Shown: positions 40,459-48,271 of the stretch, piece by piece
Layout: every line of letters begins with the position of its first letter
How positions within the stretch are numbered: position 1 is the first letter of the stretch
Source of the DNA: an uncultured Collinsella sp.
Lineage (GTDB): Bacteria; Actinomycetota; Coriobacteriia; Coriobacteriales; Coriobacteriaceae
Direction: 5' to 3'
Assembly (NCBI GenBank): GCA_958415525.1
Contig: CATYZE010000017.1
Location: 1-51,751 of the forward strand
Length of the DNA: 51,751 bases
The notes under the pieces: model-generated
What the model saw: the letters and a program-made list of their open reading frames with translations, nothing else
Told to the model about the DNA's origin: nothing
Database searches by the model: none
Translations under genes and position numbers: made by a program

Positions 40459-41463
40459 ATGAGCGAAGCAGTTGAGGCCGAGATCATCGAGCCCGAGGAG
40501 GCGTCAGAGCTGACCGTGGCGTACTCCCCCGCCGTGATCGAGGCCAACTTCGACGCCCTGGAGGCGCACGTGCGCAGGCTGGTGGCCGACTACGAGGGCG
40601 CGACCTACGACATGGGCAAGGACGAGAACGTGAAGGCCGCCAAGCGCGACCGCGCCTACCTCAACGGCATCGCCAAGGAGATAGACGAGCGCCGCAAGGC
40701 CGTGAGCCGCGAGTACACGAAGCCCCTGGCCGCGTTCGAGGACAGGTGCAAGGCCGTGGCGGGCATCGCGAAGCAGGCCGCCGACGGCATCAAGGCGCAG
40801 CTGGACGAGGCCGAGGAGGAGCGCCAGCTGCGCGCGTACGCCAAGCTGCAGGAGCACTACGAGGAGTTCGCCGGGCTGCTCGCGCCGGTGGTGCCCTATG
40901 AGCGTTTCCACGAGAAGCAGTGGACCAACAAGACCTTCGGCGAGGTGAAGGCGTTTAAGGCCCTGGAGGCCAAGGTGGAGCGCCTGGCCCAGGACTGGGA
41001 AACCCTCAAGGCGCAGTTCCAGGGCGAGCCGTTCTACGACGAGGCCGAGCGCGAGCTGTTCGCCACCCTGGACCTGGGCGCGGCCATCACGGCGGCGCAC
41101 AAGGCCGAGGAGGAGCGCCAGCGCATCGCCGAGCTGAAGGCTGCCATGGAGCCGGAGCCCGTGGAAGAGGAAGAACCCGAGGCGGTGCCCGAGCCTGCGG
41201 AACGCCAGCCCGCAGAGTTCCCGCAGCCGCTTGAGCAGATGCCCGAGCCGCAGCCCGCGCCCATGCCCGCCCCGGTGCCGCCAGCGCCGCCCGCGCCGGC
41301 ACCCGTGGCCATGTCGGGCGACCCGTGGACGGTCGTGGTGCCGTGCGCCACGCGCGAGCAGATGCAGGGCGTCGCGGCGGCCCTCAAGGCGCAGGGCGTC
41401 GTGGGCACCATCATGCACGGCACGGTGGGCCAGGTTTACGAGCGGATGAACGGAGGCTACTAG
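40459..41463 (+). CDS. DUF1351-like phage recombination-module protein
   Basis: 334 residues, ATG immediately after the upstream stop. Residues 30-230 are helical with long charged coiled coil (KAAKRDRAYLNGIAKEIDER, KPLAAFEDRCKAVAGIAKQA), as in DUF1351 proteins found beside ERF/RecT genes. A Pro-rich linker (about 240-285) leads to a small C-terminal domain (DPWTVVVPCATREQMQGVAA). Function unproven; likely a partner of the annealing protein downstream. Confidence 0.75.
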   Translation: MSEAVEAEIIEPEEASELTVAYSPAVIEANFDALEAHVRRLVADYEGATYDMGKDENVKAAKRDRAYLNGIAKEIDERRKAVSREYTKPLAAFEDRCKAVAGIAKQAADGIKAQLDEAEEERQLRAYAKLQEHYEEFAGLLAPVVPYERFHEKQWTNKTFGEVKAFKALEAKVERLAQDWETLKAQFQGEPFYDEAERELFATLDLGAAITAAHKAEEERQRIAELKAAMEPEPVEEEEPEAVPEPAERQPAEFPQPLEQMPEPQPAPMPAPVPPAPPAPAPVAMSGDPWTVVVPCATREQMQGVAAALKAQGVVGTIMHGTVGQVYERMNGGY

Positions 41464-41464
41464 C

Positions 41465-42037
41465 ATGACACAGGAACAGCAGCCCATCGACCTCATGGCG
41501 GCCGTTGCCCGCGTGCAGCGCGCCGTGGTGGTGCCCAAGGCCAAGTACAACGCTTTCGGCAAGTTCAGCTACCGCAGCTACGAGGACATAGTGGCCGCGC
41601 TGAAGGAGCCGTGCGCCAAGGAGGGCCTGGCGTTCTTCATGACCGACGAGCTGGTGCAGATAGGCGACCGCTACTACGTGAAGTCCACGGCGTGCGTGTT
41701 CCCCGCCGAGGGCGGCGAGGGCCTGCTGCAGGTGAGCGCCTACGCCCGCGAGGACGAGCACAAGAAGGGCTCCGACGACGCCCAGGTGACCGGCATGGCG
41801 TCTAGCTATGCGCGCAAGTACGCGCTGTGCGGCGCGTTCGCCATCGACGGCCAGAGCGACCCCGACGCCATGGAGGAGCAGCCCGCGCCCGAGGAGAAGC
41901 AGCCGCCCGCAGACGGCCCCTTCACTGCCCACTGCCGCAGCTGCGGGGCGCGCTACCAGTTCGTCAGCATGCCGCAGTACATGGAGTTCGTGGCCAACAG
42001 CCCGTGCTGCCCGCGCCCCGACTGGCAGGTCGAGTAG
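41465..42037 (+). CDS. ERF-family single-strand annealing protein
   Basis: 190 residues. ERF domain (about 8-130): IDLMAAVARVQRAVVVPKAK, FGKFSYRSYEDIVAALKEP and the conserved DDAQVTGMASSYARKYAL. C-terminal tail after a Pro-rich linker carries a Cys-His ribbon (CRSCGARYQF...SPCCPRPDW). Anneals complementary single strands for phage recombination; SSB lies two genes downstream. Start two bases after the upstream stop. Confidence 0.9.
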   Translation: MTQEQQPIDLMAAVARVQRAVVVPKAKYNAFGKFSYRSYEDIVAALKEPCAKEGLAFFMTDELVQIGDRYYVKSTACVFPAEGGEGLLQVSAYAREDEHKKGSDDAQVTGMASSYARKYALCGAFAIDGQSDPDAMEEQPAPEEKQPPADGPFTAHCRSCGARYQFVSMPQYMEFVANSPCCPRPDWQVE

Positions 42038-42391
42038 ATGCAGGCGCTCACCGAGGAGCTTGACGAGCTGACCGACAGGCTGGAGGCCGAGCTGAAGACC
42101 TGCAAGGAGTCGGGCTGCCAGTACGCCGAGAACGAGGCCGAGTACCGCAAGGCCCTGCGCATCGCCATCCTGAACGAGCGCCAGAAGGGCACGCCCGTCA
42201 CCATCATCGGCGACGTGTGCCGGGGCCAGGAGCAGATAGCGGAGGCCAAGCGCCGCCGCGACTGCTCCGAGGCCATCTACAAGGCCTCGCAGGAGGCCAT
42301 CAGCGTAATCAAGCTGCGCATCCGCATGGTAGACGCGCAGATCACCCGCATCTGGAACAGCGGGGACGTAACCCAAGGAGGGTATCTATGA
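42038..42391 (+). CDS. Small helical phage protein, unknown function
   Basis: 117 residues, two long helices probably forming a coiled coil (MQALTEELDELTDRLEAELK, AEAKRRRDCSEAIYKASQEA). Starts directly after the ERF stop and overlaps ssb by 4 bp, so it is made with the recombination proteins. No family recognised. Confidence 0.7.
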   Translation: MQALTEELDELTDRLEAELKTCKESGCQYAENEAEYRKALRIAILNERQKGTPVTIIGDVCRGQEQIAEAKRRRDCSEAIYKASQEAISVIKLRIRMVDAQITRIWNSGDVTQGGYL

Positions 42392-42942
42392 GCATCAACC
42401 GCGTGTGCATATCCGGCAACCTGACCCGCGACCCCGTGCTGCGCTCCACGTCTGGCGGCATGTCCGTGCTGTCCATGGGCGTTGCCGTCAACGACCGCCG
42501 CAAGAACCAGCAGACCGGGCAGTGGGAGGACTACCCGAACTTCGTGGACTGCACGCTGTTCGGCACCCGCGGCGAGAAGCTGGCGCAGTACCTCGCCAAG
42601 GGCAGCAAGGTGGCCATCGAGGGCAAGCTGCGCTACCGCAGCTGGAACGACCAGCAGACCGGCCAGAAGCGCAGCGCGCTGGAGGTCGTGGTGGACGAGC
42701 TGGAGTTCATGAGCGGCCAGCAACAGCAGCAGGGCTACGCGCCCCAGCAGTACGCGCCCCAGGCGGCCCCGCAAGCGCCGCAGGCCCGCACGTACGGCCA
42801 GGGACGCCCCGCCCCGGCACCTGCGCCGCAGCAGCCCGCCTACGCGCCCCAGGCGGCACCTCAGCAGGCGTACGCGCCGCAGCAGCCCGCGCCGCAGCAG
42901 CAGGCCATGCCCGACCTGTACGACGAGGATATCCCGTTTTAG
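42388..42942 (+). CDS. ssb: Single-stranded DNA-binding protein
   Basis: 184 residues. OB fold (1-110): MSINRVCISGNLTRDPVLRS, FVDCTLFGTRGEKLAQYLAK. Gln/Pro/Ala-rich linker (about 112-172) and the acidic tip DLYDEDIPF that recruits partner proteins. AAGGAGG precedes the ATG by seven bases. A phage copy in the recombination-replication operon. Confidence 0.95.
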   Translation: MSINRVCISGNLTRDPVLRSTSGGMSVLSMGVAVNDRRKNQQTGQWEDYPNFVDCTLFGTRGEKLAQYLAKGSKVAIEGKLRYRSWNDQQTGQKRSALEVVVDELEFMSGQQQQQGYAPQQYAPQAAPQAPQARTYGQGRPAPAPAPQQPAYAPQAAPQQAYAPQQPAPQQQAMPDLYDEDIPF

Positions 42943-42961
42943 GGAAGGCGACGGCGACACT

Positions 42962-43663
42962 ATGGGCATGGTTATACACGACGACTTCTGGGCGGCCGCG
43001 CAGGCCATGCCCGAGAAGCAGCGCGCGCCGTTCATCTACGCCATCGTCGAATACCGGTTCACGGGCAAGGAGCCGCAGGGCAGCCCCGCGTGGCTGCCCA
43101 CCTTCCTGGTGCTCAAGGGCAGGCTCGACATGGGCGACGAGAAGAGCGAGCGCGCAAGGAAGGCGGCCAACGCCCGCTGGGGCAACAGGCCGGGGAAGGA
43201 AGACGCGGTGGACGATGCGGCGGCACGGGCGCAAGCCGATGCGCAAGCACATGCGGGAGCATATGCGGATGCAGATGCAGTCGCACATGCGCAAGCAGAT
43301 GCGGATGCACATGCAGGCGCATCGAGTTGCGGCAATGCAGAGGTTGAGGATGAGGTTGAGTATATAGATAACCCCTTAATCCCCTTTGACGAAATCGTGC
43401 ATGCGCTCAACGAGGCAGCCGGCACCCGCTACCGCTCAAGCAGCGCCAAGACCCGCAGGCTGATACACGCCCGCTGGGCCGAGGGCTACCGCCTCCCCGA
43501 CTTCCTGGCCGTCATCGACACGATGGCAGCCGAGTGGGCGGGCGACCCGAAGATGGCCAAGTACCTGCGGCCCTCCACGCTGTTCTCGCCGAAGTTCGAG
43601 GACTACGTGAACCGCGGCCCGAGGACCCGGAAGGAGGCCGACGGCTATGCCGAGTACGACTGA
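42962..43663 (+). CDS. Phage replication initiator-like protein with Ala/Asp/His repeat linker
   Basis: 233 residues. N-terminal DUF6291-like helical domain (1-75: DDFWAAAQAMPEKQRAPFIY). A C-terminal conserved phage domain (about 140-220) has the signature LNEAAGTRYRSSSAKTRRLI, then FLAVIDTMAAEWAGDPKMAK and YLRPSTLFSPKFEDYVN, typical of initiators that precede a DnaC-like loader. Between them is a low-complexity stretch (about 86-121) made by imperfect GCNGAT/GCNCAT hexamers. The downstream ATPase gene overlaps it by 17 bp. Confidence 0.82.
   Translation: MGMVIHDDFWAAAQAMPEKQRAPFIYAIVEYRFTGKEPQGSPAWLPTFLVLKGRLDMGDEKSERARKAANARWGNRPGKEDAVDDAAARAQADAQAHAGAYADADAVAHAQADADAHAGASSCGNAEVEDEVEYIDNPLIPFDEIVHALNEAAGTRYRSSSAKTRRLIHARWAEGYRLPDFLAVIDTMAAEWAGDPKMAKYLRPSTLFSPKFEDYVNRGPRTRKEADGYAEYD
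43224..43325 (+). repeat. Imperfect hexanucleotide repeat tract inside the replication gene
   Basis: About 100 bp of imperfect GCAGAT/GCGGAT/GCACAT/GCAAGC units, encoding alternating Ala with Asp, His, Gln, Gly or Tyr. All three forward frames stay open across part of it. The period is a multiple of three, so expansion or contraction would change linker length without frameshift. Confidence 0.75.
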
Positions 43664-44375
43664 GTGCCCCCACTGCGGGGCGCGGCTGGAGGTCCGCTAC
43701 GTGGTGCTGGCTGGCCGCCGCACCTTCTGCGGCTGGAAGCCGTGCGGCTGCCCGGGTGCCGTGGCGGAGCGCGACGAGCGTTCGCGCCTTGAGGCCAGGG
43801 CCAAGGCCGAGGAGGCCGCAGCCAAACGTCGCCGGGCCTACGAGCGGGCCGGAATCAAGCCCCGCTTCATGACGGCCGCCTCCCCCATGGCCGAGGGCAT
43901 TGCCGCGAAGGTTGAGCAAGGGCGCGGGGCGTACATCTGCGGCCCCGTGGGAACCGGCAAGACCCACCTGGCGAGCGCCGTGGCGCGGCTCCTGGTGGAC
44001 GGTGGCACCAGCGTGAGGGTGACCGACATGCTGGGCGTGCTGGCCGCCATCAAGGGCACCTACGGCGGCGACGGCACCGAGGACGGCGTGCTGTCCAGGC
44101 TCTCCCGCGTGGGGTGCCTGGTGCTGGACGACCTGGGCAAGGAGTCCCCCACCGACTGGACGCTGGGGCAGGTGTTCCGCGTCGTGAACGACAGGTACGA
44201 GAACATGAGGCCCGTGGTCGTGACCACGCAGTACGGCAAGGGCGACCTCATACGCCGCCTGGCCAAGAACGGCGACGAGGAGACGGCGGTGGCCATCGTG
44301 AGCCGCCTGTCGGAGATGTGCGACAAGTACGAGCTGCAAGGCAAGGACAGGAGGCTATCGAATGGCAAACGTTGA
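43647..44375 (+). CDS. DnaC-like helicase loader ATPase
   Basis: 242 residues. N-terminal zinc-binding region (CPHCGARLEV...FCGWKPCGCPG), helical spacer, then an AAA+ domain with Walker A GPVGTGKTHLA and Walker B CLVLDDLGKE, plus the TSQY-like VVVTTQYGKGDL sensor region. Loads replicative helicase at the phage origin, with the initiator gene just upstream. ATG preceded by GGAGG at 8-9 bp; its 3' end overlaps the HNH gene by 14 bp. Confidence 0.92.
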   Translation: MPSTTECPHCGARLEVRYVVLAGRRTFCGWKPCGCPGAVAERDERSRLEARAKAEEAAAKRRRAYERAGIKPRFMTAASPMAEGIAAKVEQGRGAYICGPVGTGKTHLASAVARLLVDGGTSVRVTDMLGVLAAIKGTYGGDGTEDGVLSRLSRVGCLVLDDLGKESPTDWTLGQVFRVVNDRYENMRPVVVTTQYGKGDLIRRLAKNGDEETAVAIVSRLSEMCDKYELQGKDRRLSNGKR

Positions 44376-44757
44376 CACGCTGCCCGAGATCCTGCGCCCC
44401 CTCATGGAGGGGCCGAGCATCGAGACGCCCAGGTGCGCCGTGTGCGGCGCGCCGTGGCCGCTCAACCGCCACCACATCGTGAGGCGCGGGGCGGGCAAGC
44501 TGTTCCGCGACGGGCGCGAGGTTCCCAAGCCCACGGTGATGCTGTGCGGCAGCGGCAACGGCAGCGGCTGCCACGGGCTGGCGCACGCCAACCGGCTGCA
44601 CTTCCGCTGGGTCAGGGCCGAGCAGAGGTTCAACCGCCCCGTCCCGCCGGGCTCGGGGCACTGGGAGTACCTGCTGCTGCCGGAGCCGACCAAGTACGCG
44701 GATGCCCTGGCCATGGACGGCTGGAGGCGGCTGCCGAGGGGCAGGCGGTGCATGTGA
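44362..44757 (+). CDS. HNH-like endonuclease
   Basis: 131 residues. Zinc and metal-finger features: CAVCGAPWPLNRHHIVRRG, followed by MLCGSGNGSGCHGLAHANRL, giving Cys pairs and the H-H...H pattern of HNH nucleases. Short and without DNA-binding extension. It lies in the replication module, not beside the terminase, so a recombination or Holliday-type role is more likely than packaging. Ends at a TGA overlapping the next GTG. Confidence 0.75.
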   Translation: MANVDTLPEILRPLMEGPSIETPRCAVCGAPWPLNRHHIVRRGAGKLFRDGREVPKPTVMLCGSGNGSGCHGLAHANRLHFRWVRAEQRFNRPVPPGSGHWEYLLLPEPTKYADALAMDGWRRLPRGRRCM

Positions 44758-45002
44758 GCGGGTACGAGCCTTCAAGCGGGTGGAACCTCCCGCCCGGGTG
44801 CTTCGAGTCCGACCCCAGGGCACCGTGGAACCGGCCCGACCCGTGGGAGGGCCGCACGTGCCGGGAGTGCCGATTCTGCGGCCATGTGCAGGGCGCTGGC
44901 GGCGAGGCCGTGTGCGCCTGCGACGCCATGACGGGCGGCGGCCCCGACGTGGAGGCGATTGACGAGACAAGCGAGGCATGCGAGTGCTTCGAGTTCGAAT
45001 AG
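44754..45002 (+). CDS. Small Cys-rich phage protein
   Basis: 82 residues, GTG start overlapping the HNH stop. Cysteine cluster CRECRFCGH then CACD and the acidic C-terminus (SEACECFEFE) suggest one zinc site. No further recognition. First of a run of tiny accessory genes. Confidence 0.6.
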   Translation: MSGYEPSSGWNLPPGCFESDPRAPWNRPDPWEGRTCRECRFCGHVQGAGGEAVCACDAMTGGGPDVEAIDETSEACECFEFE

Positions 45003-45013
45003 GAGACGAAACG

Positions 45014-45223
45014 ATGAAGAAGATCTACGCGGTGGCCACGGAGAGCGACGTGGTGCTGGCGTTCGAGAGCAAGCCGGACGCCGAGGAGTACGCGGGCGAG
45101 CACGACGGCATGGCGGTGCTGCCGGTGCCGTGCGTGGGGGCCTACGAGTACCCGAGCGAGCACTCGGCGACCGACTGGGACCATATCACCGATACGCTGC
45201 CGAAGGGAGGCGAGAAGGCATGA
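45014..45223 (+). CDS. Small phage protein, unknown function
   Basis: 69 residues, acidic, alpha/beta (MKKIYAVATESDVVLAFESK). AGGAGACGAAACG precedes the ATG; overlaps the next gene by 4 bp. Not recognised. Confidence 0.6.
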   Translation: MKKIYAVATESDVVLAFESKPDAEEYAGEHDGMAVLPVPCVGAYEYPSEHSATDWDHITDTLPKGGEKA

Positions 45224-45411
45224 GGCTGTACATGTGCGCATGCGAACGCTGCGGCAAGGAGGTGCCGGCGACCCTGGCGGGTTACGCCAAGATGGTGCTG
45301 AGGAACAGCGCGCGAATCGACGGCAAGGCGAGGGCCTTGTGCCCGGAGTGCGCCGAGAGCCTGCTGGCGTGGTTCCGCGCAGGCGCGGCGGAGCCGGAAG
45401 GAAGGGAGTAG
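45220..45411 (+). CDS. Small zinc-ribbon phage protein
   Basis: 63 residues with two CxxC knuckles, CACERCGKEVPA and LCPECAESLLAWF, a minimal treble-clef or ribbon. GGGAGG lies nine bases upstream; the ATG overlaps the stop before it. No function known. Confidence 0.6.
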   Translation: MRLYMCACERCGKEVPATLAGYAKMVLRNSARIDGKARALCPECAESLLAWFRAGAAEPEGRE

Positions 45412-45413
45412 CC

Positions 45414-45926
45414 ATGGGAATCATCTGCGAGACCTGCGGGCGCGATATCGACGCCCTGGGACAGGACAACATGGGCGTAGACGCGCCGCTGTGCGAGGAT
45501 TGCTGGGGCGAGCAGCAGGGCCACGCGGCGGCCGTGCTGAAGCGCGAGAACGCCAGCCTGAGCGGCGAGGTTCGCAAGCTGAGGTTCGAGAACGCACGGC
45601 TGCGCGAGAAGCTGGACGCCAAGGCCGAAAGGGCTGCCGCGCACCTGAACGTGGAGATAGGCCCCGCTCTCGGGGTCGCCGCCCTGCGCCTGAGCATCGA
45701 GAACGTGTACGAGACGAGCCGAGAGCGCGCCCTGGCGCTCACGAAGCTGGACGAGTGCAGGCTGTGGCTGGGATGCTGCGAGCCCAAGGAGACGGCGGCT
45801 CCCGCTGCGGGCGGCGCGGCCCAGGAGGCGGCCGCGCCGTGCCTGAAGGAGGAAGGCTTCGCCACGCTGGGGCAGGATGCCATGCGCAAGGTCGCCGAGC
45901 CTATGCTGCGGATGGCGGTGGAGTAG
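45414..45926 (+). CDS. Zinc ribbon - coiled coil - Acb2/Tad1-like hairpin fusion; candidate cyclic-nucleotide sponge
   Basis: 170 residues in three parts. Residues 1-33 form a zinc ribbon (C5, C8, C27, C30). Residues 38-75 are a charged coiled coil (VLKRENASLSGEVRKLRFEN). Residues 83-121 resemble the helical hairpin of phage Acb2/Tad1 proteins: the core SRERALALTKLDECRLWLG matches the family pattern of S/R-E-x-S/A-L-A-x-T-K-L-E/D-E-x-x-x-W. Acb2 and related Tad1 proteins bind signalling nucleotides and block CBASS or Thoeris. A 45-residue Ala-rich tail follows. The zinc-ribbon fusion is unlike the short Acb2 proteins I know. Good ribosome site (GGAAGGGAGTAGCC). Function is an inference from the motif; the cognate host defence is not in the window. 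Confidence 0.7.
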   Translation: MGIICETCGRDIDALGQDNMGVDAPLCEDCWGEQQGHAAAVLKRENASLSGEVRKLRFENARLREKLDAKAERAAAHLNVEIGPALGVAALRLSIENVYETSRERALALTKLDECRLWLGCCEPKETAAPAAGGAAQEAAAPCLKEEGFATLGQDAMRKVAEPMLRMAVE

Positions 45927-45928
45927 CC

Positions 45929-46111
45929 ATGGAGCAGGAAGCGAAGCCGAAGCGCCGACCCAGCATCGAGGTGCGCTGCCCGAAGTGCGGCATGCGCGAG
46001 ATATGGCACCACCTGCCCAAGGGCGGCGACCGCTGCCGCTGGTGCGGGCACCTGTTCGAGGACTTCACCTACCGCAAGGTCGGGCCGAGCGCGAAGGAGG
46101 GCGCGCAATGA
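45929..46111 (+). CDS. Small zinc-ribbon phage protein
   Basis: 60 residues; CPKCGMREIWHHLPKGGDRC followed by RWCGHLFEDF gives a complete four-Cys ribbon. Starts two bases after the Acb2-like gene and overlaps the next ATG (ATGA). Could be a DNA- or protein-binding accessory; not recognised. Confidence 0.6.
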   Translation: MEQEAKPKRRPSIEVRCPKCGMREIWHHLPKGGDRCRWCGHLFEDFTYRKVGPSAKEGAQ

Positions 46112-46329
46112 CGAACTGGGAGCACCTTTTCGGCACGCCCGAGCGGGCCATCCACACGGAGGTGGAGTTCCACTCGTGGCCCTTCTTCATCGCCGTGTAC
46201 GAGACGAGCCGCATGAGCGAGTGCACCACCAGTAAGCGGCTGCTGGCCAGCTTCTGCGAGGAGGCCGACTACCTGGAATGGCTCAAGGCCGAGTACGACG
46301 ACGGCACCGGCGAGTGGGAGGAGCGATGA
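46108..46329 (+). CDS. Small phage protein, unknown function
   Basis: 73 residues, aromatic and acidic (TNWEHLFGTPERAIHTEVEF, EEADYLEWLKAEYDDGTGEW). Coupled to both neighbours through ATGA overlaps. Not recognised. Confidence 0.6.
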   Translation: MTNWEHLFGTPERAIHTEVEFHSWPFFIAVYETSRMSECTTSKRLLASFCEEADYLEWLKAEYDDGTGEWEER

Positions 46330-46460
46330 ACCGCCCGGGATGCAACTGGGGGTGCCTGCTGTTCATAGCGGCGGCAATCGCCATAGACGCGGCGGCCATC
46401 TACGCCATAAGGGCGCTGGCGCTCGGGCTCATGGCCATGGCCGTGGCGGCGTGCGGATAG
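46326..46460 (+). CDS. Tiny membrane protein, unknown function
   Basis: 44 residues; almost entirely hydrophobic after MNRPGCNWG, forming one or two membrane helices (CLLFIAAAIAIDAAAIYAIR, then ALALGLMAMAVAAC). Last gene before the terminator. Position before the terminase does not suit a classical holin, but a membrane-acting accessory is possible. Confidence 0.5.
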   Translation: MNRPGCNWGCLLFIAAAIAIDAAAIYAIRALALGLMAMAVAACG

Positions 46461-46488
46461 GGGCAACCGAATACGGAAACAGGCAGAG

Positions 46489-46512
46489 GGCCGTCCTTCG
46501 GGGCGGCCTTTT
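46489..46512 (+). terminator. Rho-independent terminator ending the early/accessory operon
   Basis: GGCCGTCC / GGGCGGCC with a TTCG tetraloop and TTTT. Separates early genes from the packaging module. Confidence 0.85.
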
Positions 46513-46572
46513 CCGTGCCCGGCGACACGCTTGCGACCATATGGGCCGAGAGATAAGGGAAGGAGGCCGCAG

Positions 46573-47004
46573 GTGCCCAAGAAGGACAAGCCGCTCACGG
46601 CGAAGCAGGAGGCGTTCGCCCGCGAGATGGCCAAGCCCCGCGCCAAGCAGCAGGACGCGTACCGCGCGGCCTACGACTGCAAGCGCATGAACTACAACTC
46701 GATAAGCTGCGCCGCCTCCAAGCTGATGCGCGACCCACGAATCGCGCACAGAATCCAGGAAATCCGCGACGCGGCCGCCAAGGACTGCCGCTGGGAGCTG
46801 CAGGACGCGGCCGCCCCGCTGTTCGAGGTGCTGGACGGCGCGCTGCCCATCTTCCGCCGCCAGGCGGCCGAGGGCAGCATCAACGGCGACGCGCGCCTGG
46901 CCATAACCGAGAGCGTGAAGCTGCTCAACGACATGTTCGGCGTGGACGGCGCGAAGGCCGCAATGGCGGAGGCGGGGGTGACCATCGTTGACGACCTCGG
47001 TTAG
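46573..47004 (+). CDS. Terminase small subunit
   Basis: 143 residues, GTG start with AAGGAGG six bases upstream. Begins PKKDKPLTAKQEAFAREMAK, the standard opening of Terminase_2 small subunits, followed by a helix-turn-helix (AKQQDAYRAAYDCKRMNYNS) and a helical oligomerisation part. Recognises the packaging site. Overlaps the large subunit by 17 bp. Confidence 0.88.
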   Translation: MPKKDKPLTAKQEAFAREMAKPRAKQQDAYRAAYDCKRMNYNSISCAASKLMRDPRIAHRIQEIRDAAAKDCRWELQDAAAPLFEVLDGALPIFRRQAAEGSINGDARLAITESVKLLNDMFGVDGAKAAMAEAGVTIVDDLG

Positions 47005-48271
47005 GCTCTCGGACGTCGTGGCGGCCGTGTTCGCCGGCGTGTGGCGCTCCATCAAATCGCACGAGTTCACGCACTACTGGTTCAAGGGCGGGCGCAACTC
47101 CACCAAGTCGTCGTTCATCTCCATCGCCATCGTGCTGCTGATCATGCTCAACCCGGAGGCCAACGCCGTCGTGCTGCGCAAGGTCGGCAACACGCTGCGC
47201 ACGTCCGTGTACGAGCAGATAGGCTGGGCGTGCGACGTGCTGGGCGTGGCCCACCTGTTCGACTTCGGGCTGTCCCCCATGGAGGTGACCTACCGTCCCA
47301 CCGGGCAGGTCATACGCTTCCTGGGATGCGACAAGCCCAAGAAGCTGAAATCGGCGAAGTTCCGCACCGGCTACTGCGCCGTGGTGTGGTTCGAGGAGGT
47401 AGACGAGTTCGACGGCATGGACGAGGTGCGCAGCGTGCTGGCCACGTTCCTGCGCGGCGGCGACCGCTTCTGGGTGTTCTACAGCTACAACCCTCCCCGC
47501 TCGGCTCGCAACTGGGTGAACAAGGAGGCGCGCGACCTGGAGGCCCACCCGGGAGAGGACGGGCGCTTCATATGCCACACCACGTACCTGGACGTCATAG
47601 ACGAGCACCCCGAGTGGATAAGCGCCGCTGCGCTGGCTGAGGCCGAGCGCAGCCGCCGCAAGACGCCCGACTCCTACCGCTGGCAATGGCTCGGCGAGGT
47701 CATCGGCACGGGCTCCGAGGTGTTCCCCGACGACCTGCTGGACATACGCCCCATCACCGCAGAGGAGCGCGAGGCCATCGCCCTGCGCTCGTTCGGCGTG
47801 GACGCGGGCAGCGTGCACCCGTGGGTGTTCATCGAGGTGGGATACGACGAGAACGAGCGCGTGCTGTACCTGCTGGACGAGGAGAGCCGCCAGGGAACCG
47901 AGGCCATCGACGTCAAGACCGCAGAGCTGGTGGCGGCCAAGCTGCAGGCGGCCGAGGACCCCGCCGCAGACGTGTGGTGCGACAGCGCGGCGCGCGGCAT
48001 GATCCTCTACTACCAGGAGCAGGGCATCGGCGCGCAGAAGTCGCTCAAGCAGGGCCTGAACGCGCCAAAGAACCGCATCAGGTGGATGCAGAACCTCACG
48101 CGCATAGTCATCGACCCCGACCGATGCCCGCTCGCCGCCAAGGAGTTCCCCGAGTTCGAGTACGTGGCCAACGGGCAGGGCGACATAACCGAGACACTGC
48201 CGAAGGTGAACGACGACGCTATAGACGCGGCGGGCTACGCCGCAGGACTGTGGATAAGGAGCAACCTCTGA
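46988..48271 (+). CDS. Terminase large subunit (PBSX family)
   Basis: 427 residues, TTG start inside the small-subunit gene. ATPase domain with an atypical Walker A FKGGRNSTKSSFIS and Walker B CAVVWFEEVDEF, then SYNPPRSARNWVN; nuclease domain with metal aspartates in FGVDAGSVHP, VWCDSAARG and NDDAIDAAGYA. Terminase_3/PBSX type, commonly headful packaging. Its stop overlaps the portal ATG by one base. Confidence 0.95.
   Translation: MTTSVRLSDVVAAVFAGVWRSIKSHEFTHYWFKGGRNSTKSSFISIAIVLLIMLNPEANAVVLRKVGNTLRTSVYEQIGWACDVLGVAHLFDFGLSPMEVTYRPTGQVIRFLGCDKPKKLKSAKFRTGYCAVVWFEEVDEFDGMDEVRSVLATFLRGGDRFWVFYSYNPPRSARNWVNKEARDLEAHPGEDGRFICHTTYLDVIDEHPEWISAAALAEAERSRRKTPDSYRWQWLGEVIGTGSEVFPDDLLDIRPITAEEREAIALRSFGVDAGSVHPWVFIEVGYDENERVLYLLDEESRQGTEAIDVKTAELVAAKLQAAEDPAADVWCDSAARGMILYYQEQGIGAQKSLKQGLNAPKNRIRWMQNLTRIVIDPDRCPLAAKEFPEFEYVANGQGDITETLPKVNDDAIDAAGYAAGLWIRSNL

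Noticed and set aside
46326..46460. Holin
   Set aside because: Size and hydrophobicity fit, but the gene lies before the terminase and has no endolysin neighbour in the window.
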